From contig NC_050096.1 in assembly GCF_902167145.1 (NCBI RefSeq), forward strand, positions 266,498,622 through 266,562,621: a stretch of DNA of 64,000 nt. Reading direction: 5' to 3'. Source of the stretch: Zea mays (lineage: Eukaryota; Streptophyta; Magnoliopsida; Poales; Poaceae). Below the pieces are notes generated by a model that saw only the letters and a program-made list of their open reading frames with translations, was not told the origin of the DNA and made no database searches. The translations under genes were made by a program, and so were the position numbers. Positions 21,728-33,173 of this stretch are shown piece after piece; within the stretch, counting starts at the first letter, position 1, and each line of letters opens with the position of its first letter.

Positions 21728-23657
21728 GTCGCCGCGAGCGTCGAGGCGCTGGACCCCTAGCTCGATGGCGATGTGCAACCCGTTGACCAGAGCCTTGTAC
21801 TCGGCCACATTGTTGGACACCGGGAAATGGAGGCGCAACACGTAGCGGAGGTGCTTCCTGAGGGGCGAGATGAAGAGCAGGCCCGCGCCTGCCCCTGTTT
21901 TCATCAGCGACCCATCGAAAAACATGGTCCAGAGTTTCGGTTCGATCGGAGCCGTTGGGAGCTGGGTGTCGACCCATTCAGCCACAAAGTCCGCCAAGAC
22001 TTGGGACTTGATGGCCTTCTGAGGGGCGAACGAGATTGTCTCGCCCATGATTTCCACCGCCCACTTTGCAATCCTACCTGAGGCCTCTCGGCACTGGATG
22101 ATCTCCCCTAGGGGGAAGGATGACACCACAGTCACCGGATGAGACTCGAAGTAGTGTCGCAACTTCCTTCGCGTTAGGATCACCGCGTACAACAGCTTCT
22201 GAATTTGCGGGTAGCGGATCTTGGTCTCGGACAGTACCTCACTGATGAAGTAAACCGGCCTCTGGACGGGCAATGCATGCCCTTCTTCTCGTCTCTCAAC
22301 CACGATCGCGGCGCTGACCACCTGAGTGGTAGCGGCGACGTAGATCAAGAGGGCTTCTCCGGTGGCGGGGGGCACCAAGATGGGCGCGTTCGTAAGGAGC
22401 GCCTTCAGGTTCCTGAGGGCTTCCTCGGCCTCGAGGGTCCAAGTGAAGCACTCGGTCTTTCTTAAGAGGCGGTACAGAGGTAGGCCTCTTTCGCCGAGGC
22501 GCGAGATGAAACGGCTCAGAGCCGCAAGGCATCCCATGACCCTCTGTACGCCTTTCAAGTCCTTGATGGGCCCCATGTTGGTGATGGCCGCGATTTTCTC
22601 CGGGTTGGCCTCGATGCCCCGCTCGGAGATGATGAACCCCAAGAGCATGCCTCGGGGGACTCCGAAGACGCACTTCTCGGGATTGAGTTTTACGCCTTTC
22701 GCCTTGAAACACCAGAATGTCGTTTCAAGGTCGGAAAGGAGGTCGGAGGTTTTCCTCGTCTTGACTACTATGTCATCGACGTAAGCCTCGACCGTTCGAC
22801 CAATGTGTTCGCCGAACACGTGGTTCATGCACCTTTGGTACGTCACACCCGCATTCCTCAAACCAAATGGCATAGTAACGTAGCAGTACATGCCAAAAGG
22901 TGTGATGAAAGAAGTCGCGAGCTGGTCGGACTCTTTCATCCTGATTTGGTGATACCCTGGGTAGGCATCGAGGAAAGACAGGGTTTCGCACCCAGCAGTG
23001 GAATCCACGATTTGATCGATGCGAGGCAGAAGATAGGGAACTTTTGGACATGCTTTGTTTAGACCAGTGTAGTCTACACACATCCGCCATTTCCTTCCTT
23101 TCTTTCTCACAAGCATAGGGTTGGCAAGCCATTCGGGATGGAATACCGCTTTGATGAACCCTGCGGCCATCAGCTTATGGATCTCCTCGCCTATGGCTCT
23201 GCGCTTTTCTTCATCGAATCGGCGCAGAGGTTGCTTCACGGGTCGGGCTCCAGCTCGGATATCCAGCGAGTGCTCGGCGACATCCCTCGGTATGTCAGGC
23301 ATGTCCGAGGGACTCCACGCGAAAACTTCGGCGTTTGCGCGGAGAAAGTCGACGAGCACTGCTTCCTATTTGGGGTCGAGCTCGGAGCCAATCCGGATCT
23401 GCTTGGAGGCGTCGTTGCTGGGGTCGAGAGGGACGGACTTAACCGTCTCCGCTGGCTCAAAGTTGCCGGCATGGCGTTTCACGTCTGGCGCCTCCTTGGA
23501 GAGGCTCCCCAGGTCGGCGATGAGGGCCTCGGCATACTCCACGCACTCCACGTCGCATTCGTACGCGTGTCGGTACGTGGGGCCGACGGTGATGACCCCG
23601 TTGGGGCCCGGCATCTTGAGCTTGAGGTAGGTGTAGTTGGGGATGGCCATGAACTTG
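21728..23657 (-). pseudogene. Tat-lineage pol, middle part: RT, RNase H and start of second RNase H
   Basis: This 1.9-kb piece of the Tat element is stranded between the two Sireviruses. Minus-strand order: linker after the protease (FMAIPNYTYLKLKMPG), a TAG at 23366-23368 after SELDPK, then a 544-codon open frame with RT (RRFDEEKR, MCVDYTGLNKACP, catalytic YVDDIVVKT, VRGL-type PFGLRNAG), connection domain, first RNase H (LLIYVAATTQVVSAA, VYFISEVL) and the start of the archaeal-type second RNase H (MFFDGSLMKTGAGAG, NVAEYKAL), cut at 21728 by copia-1. The YVDD core is intact. The second RNase H supports placement in the Tat lineage. Confidence 0.93.
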
Positions 23658-24875
23658 TGAAAGGGAAATGTACCCTTGGGCCATTTTTCTAAGTATTTTG
23701 GTGATTGAGTGCCAACACAAGTGCTTAGGTGTTAATCTATGCAAAGTGGTGGATAAAGTGCAAATCAAGTCAAAAGGTATGTTTCTAGACTTAGTACATT
23801 GTTTTATGGACTAATGTATTGTGTCTAAGTGCTGGAAACAGGAGAAATCAAACTGGAAAAGAGATGGCCTTGTTCAGCCAAAGTCTGCTCAGTCTGGGTG
23901 CACCGGACAGTGTCCGGTGCGCCAGGCTGGCTCTGGCGAACTCGCTACTCTCGGGACTTCATCGGTGGCGTACGGCTAAAATTCACCGGACAGTCCGGTG
24001 AGTCAACAGTCGGCCGGGCCAACGGTCAGCCGCGGAATCCGCGCGCGACGTGTGGCAAGAGCCAACGGTCGGGAGGGGCACCGGACAGTGTCCGGTGCGC
24101 CAACGGCTAGGAATCTGCAACGGTCGGCTTCGCCAAATAAGGAAGGAAATCCACACCGGACAGTGTCCGGTGGTGCACCGGACTGTCCGGTGGTGCACCG
24201 GACTGTCCGGTGCGCCAAGCGACAGAAGGCAAGAATTGCCTTCCTGGATTGCTCTCAATGGCTCCTAGCTGCCTTGGGGCTATAAAAGGGACCCCTAGGC
24301 GCATGGAGGAGAATACTAAGCATTCCTTGAGCAGTGTTGATCACTCACACTTCATTCTTGCGCACTTGTTCGACATTCTTAGTGATTTGAGCTCCGTTCT
24401 AGTGTGAAACTCGTGATAGTCTCTTGAGCTCAAGTCTGGGTCTTGTGTGTGCATATTTGCTATGATCTTTGTGTCTTGTGTGAGTTGCTCATCCCTCCCT
24501 TACTCCGTTCTTCTTTGTGAACATCTTTGTAAGGGCGAGAGACTCCAAGTTGTGGAGATTCCTCGCAAGCGGGATAAAGTAAAGCAAAGCAAAACACCAT
24601 GGTATTCAAGTAGGTCTTTGGACCACTTGAGAGGGGTTGGTTGCAACCCTCGTCCGTTGGGACGCCACAACGTGGAGTAGGCAAGTGTTGGACTTGGCCG
24701 AACCACGGGATAAACCACTGTGTCTATCTGTGTTGATCTTCTTGTGGTTATTGTGTTTTGCTAAGACTCCTCTCTAGCCACTTGGCATTATTTGTGCTAA
24801 CTCCTAATCTAGTTTTGTGAGTTAAATATCAAGTTTTTACAGGATCACCTATTCACCCCCCTCTAGGTGCTCTCA
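23658..24875 (+). repeat. 5' LTR of copia-2
   Basis: 1218 bp, TGAAAGGGAA...GGTGCTCTCA. It holds six palindromes of the CACCGGAC(AGT/T)GTCCGGTG type between 23899 and 24215. The TATA box is at 24281-24287. Confidence 0.95.
24281..24287 (+). promoter_or_regulatory. TATA box of the copia-2 5' LTR
   Basis: TATAAAA in the same GGGGCTATAAAAGGGACCCC context as in copia-1, the expected promoter of this element. Confidence 0.8.
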
Positions 24876-24877
24876 AT

Positions 24878-24889
24878 TGGTATCAGAAC
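24878..24889 (+). other. Primer-binding site of copia-2
   Basis: TGGTATCAGAAC starts two bases after the 5' LTR. It matches the complement of the initiator tRNA-Met 3' end except at one base. Confidence 0.85.
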
Positions 24890-24924
24890 CGTCCTCTTCA
24901 CGAAAGGACTAATCGCCTGAAGAG

Positions 24925-27299
24925 ATGGATCCTAAGGGCAAGGGGATTGTGATCAATGATAAGGAATCCTTTGTCAACGAGCCGAAAGATGACAAGCCTG
25001 CCGACTCGGGCTCGGGTCACAAACGAAGAGATGGGAAGAAGAAGAAGACGAGGCGCATCAAGGAGATCGTCTACTACGACGACAGCGACGAGTCCACTTC
25101 TTCCCAAAAGGACAACGACGACAACGACTACGACAAAAGAAAGACGGTTAATTCAAACTTTTCTTTCGATTACTCTCGTATTCCACAAAGTACAAATACT
25201 CAATTGCTCTCCATTCCACTTGGCAAACCTCCTCATTTGATGGAGAGGACTACGGATTTTGGAGTCACAAAATGCGTAGTCACTTGTTCTCTCTCCATCC
25301 GAGCATATGGGAGATAGTAGAGAGTGGAATGAAATTTGATAGTACTGATAGTCCCATGTTCATTAACGAGCAAATTCACAAAAATGCACAAGCTACTACT
25401 GTTCTTCTAGCTTCATTGTGCAGGGACGAATACCATAAGGTGAGCGGCTTGGACAATACCAAGCAGATCTGGGACACCCTCAAGATCTCACACGAGGGGA
25501 ACGACGTCACCATGCTCACCAAGATGGAGTTGGTGGAAGGCGAACTCGGGAGATTCGCGATGATAAGAGGGGAGGAGCCAACCCAAACATACAACAGGCT
25601 CAAGACCCTCATCAACAAGATAAGGAGCTATGGAAGCACGCGATGGACGGACCACGACGTCGTCCGCCTAATGCTAAGGTCCTTTACCGTCTTTGATCCA
25701 CATCTTGTGAACAATATTCGTGAGAATCCTAGGTACACAAAGATGACGCCCGAGGAGATCCTTGGAAAGTTCGTAAGCGGGCGGATGATGATCAAGGAGG
25801 CGAGATACGTGGACGACACGTTGAACGGTCCAATCCATGAGCCTCAACCCATTGCTCTCAAGGCAACGAGGAGCAAGGAGGCGCTACCTAGCAAGGTAGC
25901 GCAAGTTGAGGCGGCCGGGCTCAATGATGAAGAGATGGCCCTCATCATCAAGCGCTTCAGGACGACGCTTAAGGAACGCAAGGGACAACCTAACAAGAAC
26001 AAGACGAAGGGGAAGCGCTCATGCTTCAAATGTGGTAAGGTTGGTCATTTTATCGCTAACTGTCCCGATAATGATAGTGACCAGGAACAAGGGAACAAAA
26101 GGGAAAAGAAGAAGAATTACAAGAAGGCCAAGGGCGAGGCACATCTCGGAAAGGAGTGGGATTCAGATTGCTCCTCTTCCGACTCCGACAATGAAGGACT
26201 CGCCGCTACCGCCTTCAACAAGTCATCCCTCTTCCCAAACGAGCATCACACATACCTCATGGCAAAGGAGAAGAAGGTATGCACTCGGAATACCACTTAT
26301 ACTTCTTCAAGTGATGATGAGTCTAGTGATGAAGAAATAGATTACTCTAGTTTATTCAAGGGATTGGATAGAACTAAAATTGATAAGATTAATGAATTGA
26401 TTGATGCCTTGAATGAAAAGGATAGACTTTTAGAGAAACAAGAGGACCTTTTATATGAAGAGCATGATAAATTTGTTAGTGCACAAAATTCACTTGCTCT
26501 AGAAGTTAAAAGGAATGAAATGCTTTCTTGTGAACTATCTACTTGTCATGAAACCATTTCTACTTTAAAAGGTGTTAATGATAATTTAAATGCTAAATTA
26601 GAAGTAGCAAGTAAATCTAACTCTTGTGTAGAACATGTTATGATTTGCAATAGGTGCAAAGATTTTAATGTTGATGCTTGTAGTGAACACCTAGTTTGCA
26701 TTTCTAAATTAAATGATGAAGTGGCTAGTCTTAATGCCCAACTTAAGACTAGCAAGAATGAATTTGACAAGCTAAAATTTGCAAGGGATGCCTACACGAT
26801 TGGTAGACACCCCTCAATTAAGGATGGACTTGGCTTCAAGAGGGAAGCCAAGGACTTAACAAGCCATAAGGCTCCCATCTCCGCCAAGAAGAAAGGGAAG
26901 GCCCCTATGGCTAGTAGTGCTAAAAAGAACCATGCTTACATGTATCATGATAGGAGACATTCTAGGAATGCCTATAGAAGTTATAATGCTTTTGATTCTC
27001 ATGCCATGTTTGCTTCTAGTTCTTCCTATATGCATGGTGGAGATATGTCTAGGAGAAATGTTGTTCATCATATGCCTAGGAGAAATGTTGTTAATGAACC
27101 TAGGAAAATTAATGAACCTTCAACAATATATCATGCTTGCAATGCTTCATTTACTATTTGTAGAAAGGATAAGAAGGTAATTGCTAGGAAGTTAGGGGCC
27201 AAATGTAAGGGAGACAAAACTTGCATTTGGGTCCCTAAGACTATTGCGACTAACCTTGTAGGACCCAACAAGAGTTGGGTACCTAAGACCCAAGCCTAA
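24925..27299 (+). pseudogene. Copia-2 gag with a one-base deletion
   Basis: It starts MDPKGKGIVINDK and has the same architecture as copia-1 gag: low-complexity N-terminus, UBN2-type region, CCHC knuckle CFKCGKVGHFIANC, acidic stretch, long coiled coil and basic end VPKTQA. One T is missing at about 25235-25240 (CATTTGATGG against CACTTTGATGG in copia-1), which shifts the frame near residue 104. The rest (25272-27299) is open, without the internal stop seen in copia-1. Confidence 0.93.
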
Positions 27300-27306
27300 A
27301 TTTGCC

Positions 27307-28206
27307 TTGCAGGTTTATGCATCCGGGGGCTCAAGCTGGATTATCGACAGCGGATGCACAAACCACATGACGGGAGAGAAGAGGATGTTCTCTTCCTACG
27401 TCAAGAACAAGGATCCCCAAGATTCAATAATATTCGGTGATGGGAACCAAGGCAAGGTAAAAGGGTTAGGTAAAATTGCTATTTCGTCCGAGCACTCTAT
27501 TTCTAATGTGTTTTTAGTTGAGTCTCTTGGATATAATTTGTTATCTGTAAGTCAACTTTGTAATATGGGATATAATTGTCTATTCACAAATGTAGATGTG
27601 TCTGTCTTTAGAAGGTGTGATGGTTCACTAGCTTTTAAGGGTGTACTAGACGACAAACTTTATTTGGTTGATTTTGCAAAAGAAGAGGCCGGTCTAGATG
27701 CATGCTTAATTGCTAAGACTTGCATGGGCTGGCTGTGGCATCGCCGCTTAGCACATGTGGGGATGAAGAACCTTCACAAGCTTCTAAAGGGAGAACACGT
27801 GATAGGTCTAACTAATGTGCATTTCGAAAAAGATAGACCTTGTGCAGCTTGTCAAGCAGGCAAACAGGTGGGAAGCTCTCATCACACCAAAAATGTGATG
27901 ACCACATCAAGACCTTTGGAGATGCTTCATATGGACCTCTTCGGACCCGTCGCCTATCTAAGTATAGGAGGAAGTAAGTATGGTCTTGTTATAGTTGATG
28001 ATATTTCCCGCTTCACTTGGGTATTCTTTTTGCAGGATAAATCTGAAACCCAAGGGACCCTCAAGCGCTTCCTCAGGAGAGCTCAAAATGAGTTTGAGCT
28101 CAAGGTGAAGAAGATAAGGAGCGACAACGGGTCCGAGTTCAAGAACCTTCAAGTGGAGGAGTATCTTGAGGAGGAAGGGATCAAGCACGAGTTCTCTGCT
28201 CCCTAC
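27307..28206 (+). pseudogene. Copia-2 pol, 5' part: protease and most of integrase
   Basis: The frame is +1 relative to gag, and the first usable codon is TTG in TTGCAGGTTTATGC, as in copia-1. Protease WIIDSGCTNHMTG, pre-integrase WLWHRRLAHVGM, zinc finger CAACQAGK, integrase Asp in HMDLFGP and Asp in RSDNGSEF are all visible. The chromovirus cuts the reading after the codons for SAPY, just before the catalytic Glu region. Confidence 0.93.
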
Positions 28207-31059
28207 TGAAGCGTCCCGATCCTTTGGGACTCAAATGTGAAACAATTACTAGTCCTAGGAGGCTAGTAAACACATTCCTTACTTCAAATAGTACAGAGTT
28301 TAGATAAAATTTATTACAATACCGGGGTACAAGCTCGAGAGAGCCAAATAGAGAAGCGCAGTAGGAAAATACACTAGCCCAAGCCACAGGCAGAACTGGG
28401 TGCAGACACAGCCCTCTTAATCAAGCATAACAGAAAAGAAGTCCTCGACTGCTGAAAAACATAAAATAAATCTGGGTGAATACACTAGGTATTCCGCAAG
28501 CCCACCCCGCTCCCGTAGAGAGAAAGAGGCCTATGATGTACATGCTCAATTTGGTGGAGTTGAAGTCACTCATCATTTTCTTAGAGAAAGGCAGTTGCTT
28601 GAAGGTTTACCCCATGGTCTTAAAAGTAACCAAAAACTCAACCGCCACTGAGCTTCCCGCTCCCATGGCCTTAGTTCTTCCTTAACACCTACTCATTCAC
28701 ACATTCCCCCTTTTCTTGAAATTCATAGAGAAAGTTCTAATTGCCATACCATACCGGACTCATCCATACCAGTGGACACGGACTATTCGAATAGGTTTCA
28801 ACTCTGCGCAGAGGGGTACACTTTACCCACTAGCCCGGTTTCTGCGATCTCACCGTCGCGAGACCCGAATGCCGGATCTCTTTCCTTACCCGTACGTCCT
28901 AACCTTAACGGTTATCCGGAAGGAGTCAGGCCACCACCATGCCCAAACCGGACAAAACTTTCCCCTTCCTTATCCTCCCGGTGCTCCCCAGCCTTCTTAA
29001 CCCTGGGGTTGGACCGCACGAGTTCGGATCGAGTGACTGCCCACACAGTCTCGAGTGGTTGTACGATAAAGGAGTACAGGTAGTGAAAATGACAAGCCGG
29101 TCCTTATATGAGGGGACAATCCTTCTGCTCACGCCTAAACCAGCTGAGCCAACACCTTAGGCCCTCCCCTAAACCAGGGAGTCCCTGATCATCCCACTCT
29201 CAAGGTGATGAGGGTGAGTACCCTTCATCGCATAACTTTTCCAAAAAGAGGTTTTATTTGGAGAAACACTTTGCCCTACTTCCAGATCCACATTTCGTAA
29301 CCGGAATAATATGTTAATGCGGGCCATCTCTCACTCACAATGCAATATTCCCCCATGATTCCCGGCCTAGGCAGTGGTAGAGAGAATAGGTAATTTATGC
29401 ATCAAGGGAAGGATGGACTTGCCTTCGTCGAAGCTCTCCTGGCACAGAAGATCTACTTCCGGAAGTTCGGGCTCTGGTCCCTCTCCCGGGGCTACGGGTT
29501 CCGGATTAACGGTCCCCGCTTCCTCTAGGAAAACAGGCAATAAAACAATACATCAACAAGGATTCACAAATTATAGTGTGTCATTTTCTAACATCATTAT
29601 TGCATGTGACCTTAGAAATTATTTTTGATAATTTTTAGTGCATAAAATATTGAGGAGACTAATTAAAGGAGGAAAATGCTGAAAAAGGAAAAAGAAAAAG
29701 GGTTTCAGCTCTGGTGGGCCGGGTGGAAGGAATCTGGCCCAGCCAGGCGCGAGTGCGCGCGGGCGCGAATGCGCCGGCCCAGTTGCGGCCTAGGGCAAGG
29801 GACGGCGCGGGCGCGCGAAGGTGACGGCGTCGCCGCGGGCCCCACGTGCCAGAGAGAACGGGAGGGGGAAGAGAACGGCGTCAGGTTGACGGGGGGGGGG
29901 GGGGATGAACCGGCCGTCCGCGGGGAGGACCCGGCCGCCGGTGGGCTCGGCGGCGGTTCGCCGCCGGTGGCCCGGTTTTTGGACAGTGAGCAGGTGGTTT
30001 AGCACGGGCGGCAGTTGGCGATTCTCATGGTAAGTTCAATTTGGCCAGAGGGGGTCGGGAGGGGGCTGCCCATGGGGAGGGGGCGGAGTTCCGCGGCGGG
30101 GATCGCCGTCGGTGGGCTCTGGGTGGGGAACGGGGGCTGGAAGGTGGCGCTTCGGGTTCGTGGCTACGCGAGGGAGCTGCTCGGCTCACTCAATTCCTTG
30201 CCGGACCAACAGAGAAGGAGAGGGAGGAGGAGGAAGAGACTCACCGGAGGGGAAGACGACGCCGGCGCTTTGCGAATTGAGCTCGGGGGAGGGGAGGAGA
30301 GGGATGGCCGAAGCTGGTGCGAGGAAGAAGGAACTCGGGGGGAGCTTTTTATAGGCGCGCGGGGGAAGGGGGGCGGTGGAGCTCCCTGACTCCGGCGAGC
30401 TTCCCGGTGCCGCCATAAATGGCGCACAGCGCCGCCGAGGGGACGCTACGGCGGGGCGGTACCGGCGAGGACGCTGGTCAAGGGGAGGAGGACGAAGCGG
30501 TGCCAAACTTCCCTGTGCGGCAGGATGGCAGAGGGGAGGACGGAGGCGACGGCCGGAGGTGACTTCGGCGAGGGGACGGCGGACGGACGACGAAGCAACT
30601 GACTCGTGGGGTCGCTTGGTCAGAGGGAGCGAGCGTGCGAGAGAGCGGGTGGCTGACGGGTGGGGACGTCTTGTCAGCGAGAGGGAGGGCGGGGTGTGGA
30701 GCGGCTGTCGCGCGCGCGGAAGCAGGCCGAAGTTGGGCCGAATGCGGGCGCGTGGGAAGGGAGAGGTCGCGGGCTTGGGCCGGGATTCGGTCCAGCAGGG
30801 GGAGGAGAGAGCTTTTCCCTTTTTCTTTTTACTTTCTAATTTCTATTTCCCATTTTGCCCCTTTTTCTTTGAACAAAAATATTTTGTGAATACTCTAAGT
30901 GTTTAGAAAATAGAATCTAAGTGAGGTGCTTTGTGATCAAACAAAATGCATGCATATGATGAAAGAAAACTAGTGGAGGTATTGGAATTAAAGGATGAAG
31001 GGAGGGGAAAGGGGTAGATTAGGGTTTCAAACCTGGGTTAGGATTTTTGGGATGCTACA
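28207..31059 (-). repeat. 3' LTR of the chromovirus
   Basis: 2853 bp, minus-strand ends TGTAGCATCC...GACGCTTCA. It contains a G homopolymer at about 29890-29903 that is shorter in the other LTR (about 38305-38311), accounting for the length difference. The ORFs of up to 176 codons inside it occur identically in both LTRs and are not supported as genes. Confidence 0.95.
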
Positions 31060-31073
31060 AACCTACCCCACTT
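31060..31073 (-). other. Polypurine tract of the chromovirus
   Basis: The minus strand reads AAGTGGGGTAGGTT immediately before the 3' LTR, in the position and composition of a plus-strand primer. Confidence 0.8.
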
Positions 31074-31095
31074 AAAGGAATCTCGCCCTCGAGAT

Positions 31096-32657
31096 TCAGA
31101 CGGGGCTCGAGAAAAGGTAAGGGTATTCCTTCCTCAGAGAGTCCTCACTTTCCCAGGTGGCTTCCTCTTCTCCATCTCTGCTCCACTGAACCTTACAGAG
31201 TCTCACTTCCGAATTGCGGGTCCTTCTGACTGCTGAGTCGAGAATCTTCACTGGCTTTTCCCGGTACTGGAGATCCTTTCGAATCTGAATTGTCTCTGCC
31301 TCGATACGGGTTTCTGGTACTTTTAGGCATTTGCGGAGTTGAGACACATGGAACACATTGTGAATATCTGACATGGATTCTGGTAGCTCAAGACGGTATG
31401 CCACGGGTCCTATTCGGGAAATGACAGGGTAAGGACCGACGAAACGGGGTGCTAGCTTTCCCCTCATCTAGAACCTTTTGACACCACGCATTGGGGAAAC
31501 CTTGAGATAAACAAAATCTCCTTCCTCAAATCTGAGTTCCCTTCGCCTATTGTCTGCGTAACTCTTCTGTCGACTCTGAGCTTCAAGTAACCTCCTGCGG
31601 ATCAAAGCAACTTTTTCTTCGGCTTCTTTAACAAAGTCGGGTCCTTCTAGTGTCCTTTCCGCCACATTGGACCACATTAGGGGAGTCTGGCATTTTCTTC
31701 CATACAGTGCTTCGAATGGTGACATTCTGATGCTGGCCTGATGGCTGTTGTTTTACGAGAATTCGGCGTACGACAAACTAGACTCCCAATCTCTGTCGAA
31801 GGCTAATACGCAGGCTCTGAGTAAATCTTCGAGGACCTTGTTGACTCTTTCGGTTTGACCATCTGACTGGGGGTGATAAGCAGTGCTGAAATCTAGCTTG
31901 GTGTCCATTGCTTGCTGAAGGCCCTTCCAAAATTTTGAAGTGAACTGCGTTCCTCTATCTGATACTATCTTCCGTGGAATGCCATGTAGCCTGACTATCT
32001 CTTTAAGGTATAATCGGGCAAGGGCTGCTCCTCCAAAAGTGGTCTTCACTGGAACGAAGTGGGCTACCTTGGTGAGACGATCGATTATCACCCAAATGGA
32101 ATCATTTCCTCTCTGTGATCTGGGCAGTCCTGTTACGAAATCCATGCCTATTTCTTCCCACTTCCATTCGGGTATTGGGAGGGGTTGAAGTAGGCCTGCA
32201 GGCTTCTGATGTTCGGCCTTTGTTCGTTGACAGGTGTCACATCGGGCCACATACTGTGCTATTTCCCTTTTCATCCCTTTCCACCAATATCTGGCCTTAA
32301 GGTCTAGGTACATCTTGGTGGTCCCTGGGTGGATAGAGTAAGCTAAGTTGTGGGCTTCATTGAGCAGGGTTTCTCGTGCTTCTCCCACTGGCACGCACAG
32401 GCGGTCCTTGAACCAGAGGGCTCCTTGCTTATCTGTCCTGAGGTCCGGAAGTTGCTCCTTGCGTGTTCTTTCTATAAGCTTGGTTGTTTCTGCGTCCAGG
32501 CGTTGGGCCTTGCATATGAGGTCTTCTAGATTTGGCTTGACTTCTAGGCCACCGTTGTCTCCCAGACATGTATTTAGTTGAGCTGATTCTTTCTTCCAAT
32601 CTTCCAGAAAGTTTGTTCCTTTAACCCCGAAAGGTTTTCGGCTGAGGGCGTCTGCTA
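31096..32657 (-). pseudogene. Chromovirus integrase and chromodomain, two stops
   Basis: Minus-strand order: zinc finger (HNLAYSIHPG... CDTC), catalytic Asp in GMDFVTGLP, Asp in VSDRGTQF, Glu in GQTERVN, then a TAA at 31753-31755 (Tyr codon changed). The frame continues with MSPFEALYGRKC and the GPY/F-type region to a TAG at 31468-31470. It finishes (31096-31467) with KLAPRFVGPYPV and a chromodomain-like end in which hydrophobic and aromatic residues (PVKILD, VQWSRDGEEEATWESE) are spaced as in the family. The D, D and E residues are all present. The chromodomain is thought to direct integration to marked chromatin. Confidence 0.93.
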
Positions 32658-33173
32658 CTACGTTGGCCTTTCCGGGTGGTAGTGGATTTCAAGGTCGTAA
32701 TCCTTGATCAATTCGAGCCACCTTCTTTGACGGAGGTTGAGGTCCAGTTGCGTGAAGATGTACTTTAGACTCTTGTGATCAGTGAAGATGTGGCATTTGT
32801 TCCCAATCAGATAATGCCTCCATATTTTTAGGGCGTGCACTATGGCTGCCAATTCCAGATCGTGGGTAGGGTAGTTCTGCTCGTGCGGTTTGAGTAATCG
32901 GGATGCATAAGCAATGACTTTCTCATTTTGCATTAAGACACACCCTAAGCCTTGCTTGGAAGCATCACAGAAGATGACAAAATCCTGGTGTATGTCTGGC
33001 AGAGTCAGGACTGGTGCAGTTGTGAGTTTCTCTTTGATGATTTGGAAACTTTCTTCACGCTTGGGAGTCCACACAAACTTATTGTCCTTTTTGAGAAGTT
33101 CGGTCATGGGCTTTGCTATGCTGGAGAATCCCTTGATAAAGCGGCGATAATACCCTGCCATTCCCAGAAAGCT
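32658..33173 (-). pseudogene. Chromovirus RNase H, frameshifted at its end
   Basis: It follows RT in the same frame after the stop at 33174 and includes [43 protein letters not shown] and TDHKSLKY. One base has been lost from a G run at about 32672 within the conserved HPGKAN region, so the frame ends early. The following integrase is in another frame. Confidence 0.9.

Noticed and set aside
29676..30906. ORFs of up to 176 codons in the chromovirus LTRs (also 38090-39314)
   Set aside because: Present in both LTRs in several overlapping frames of GC-rich sequence, with no domain and no conserved start context.
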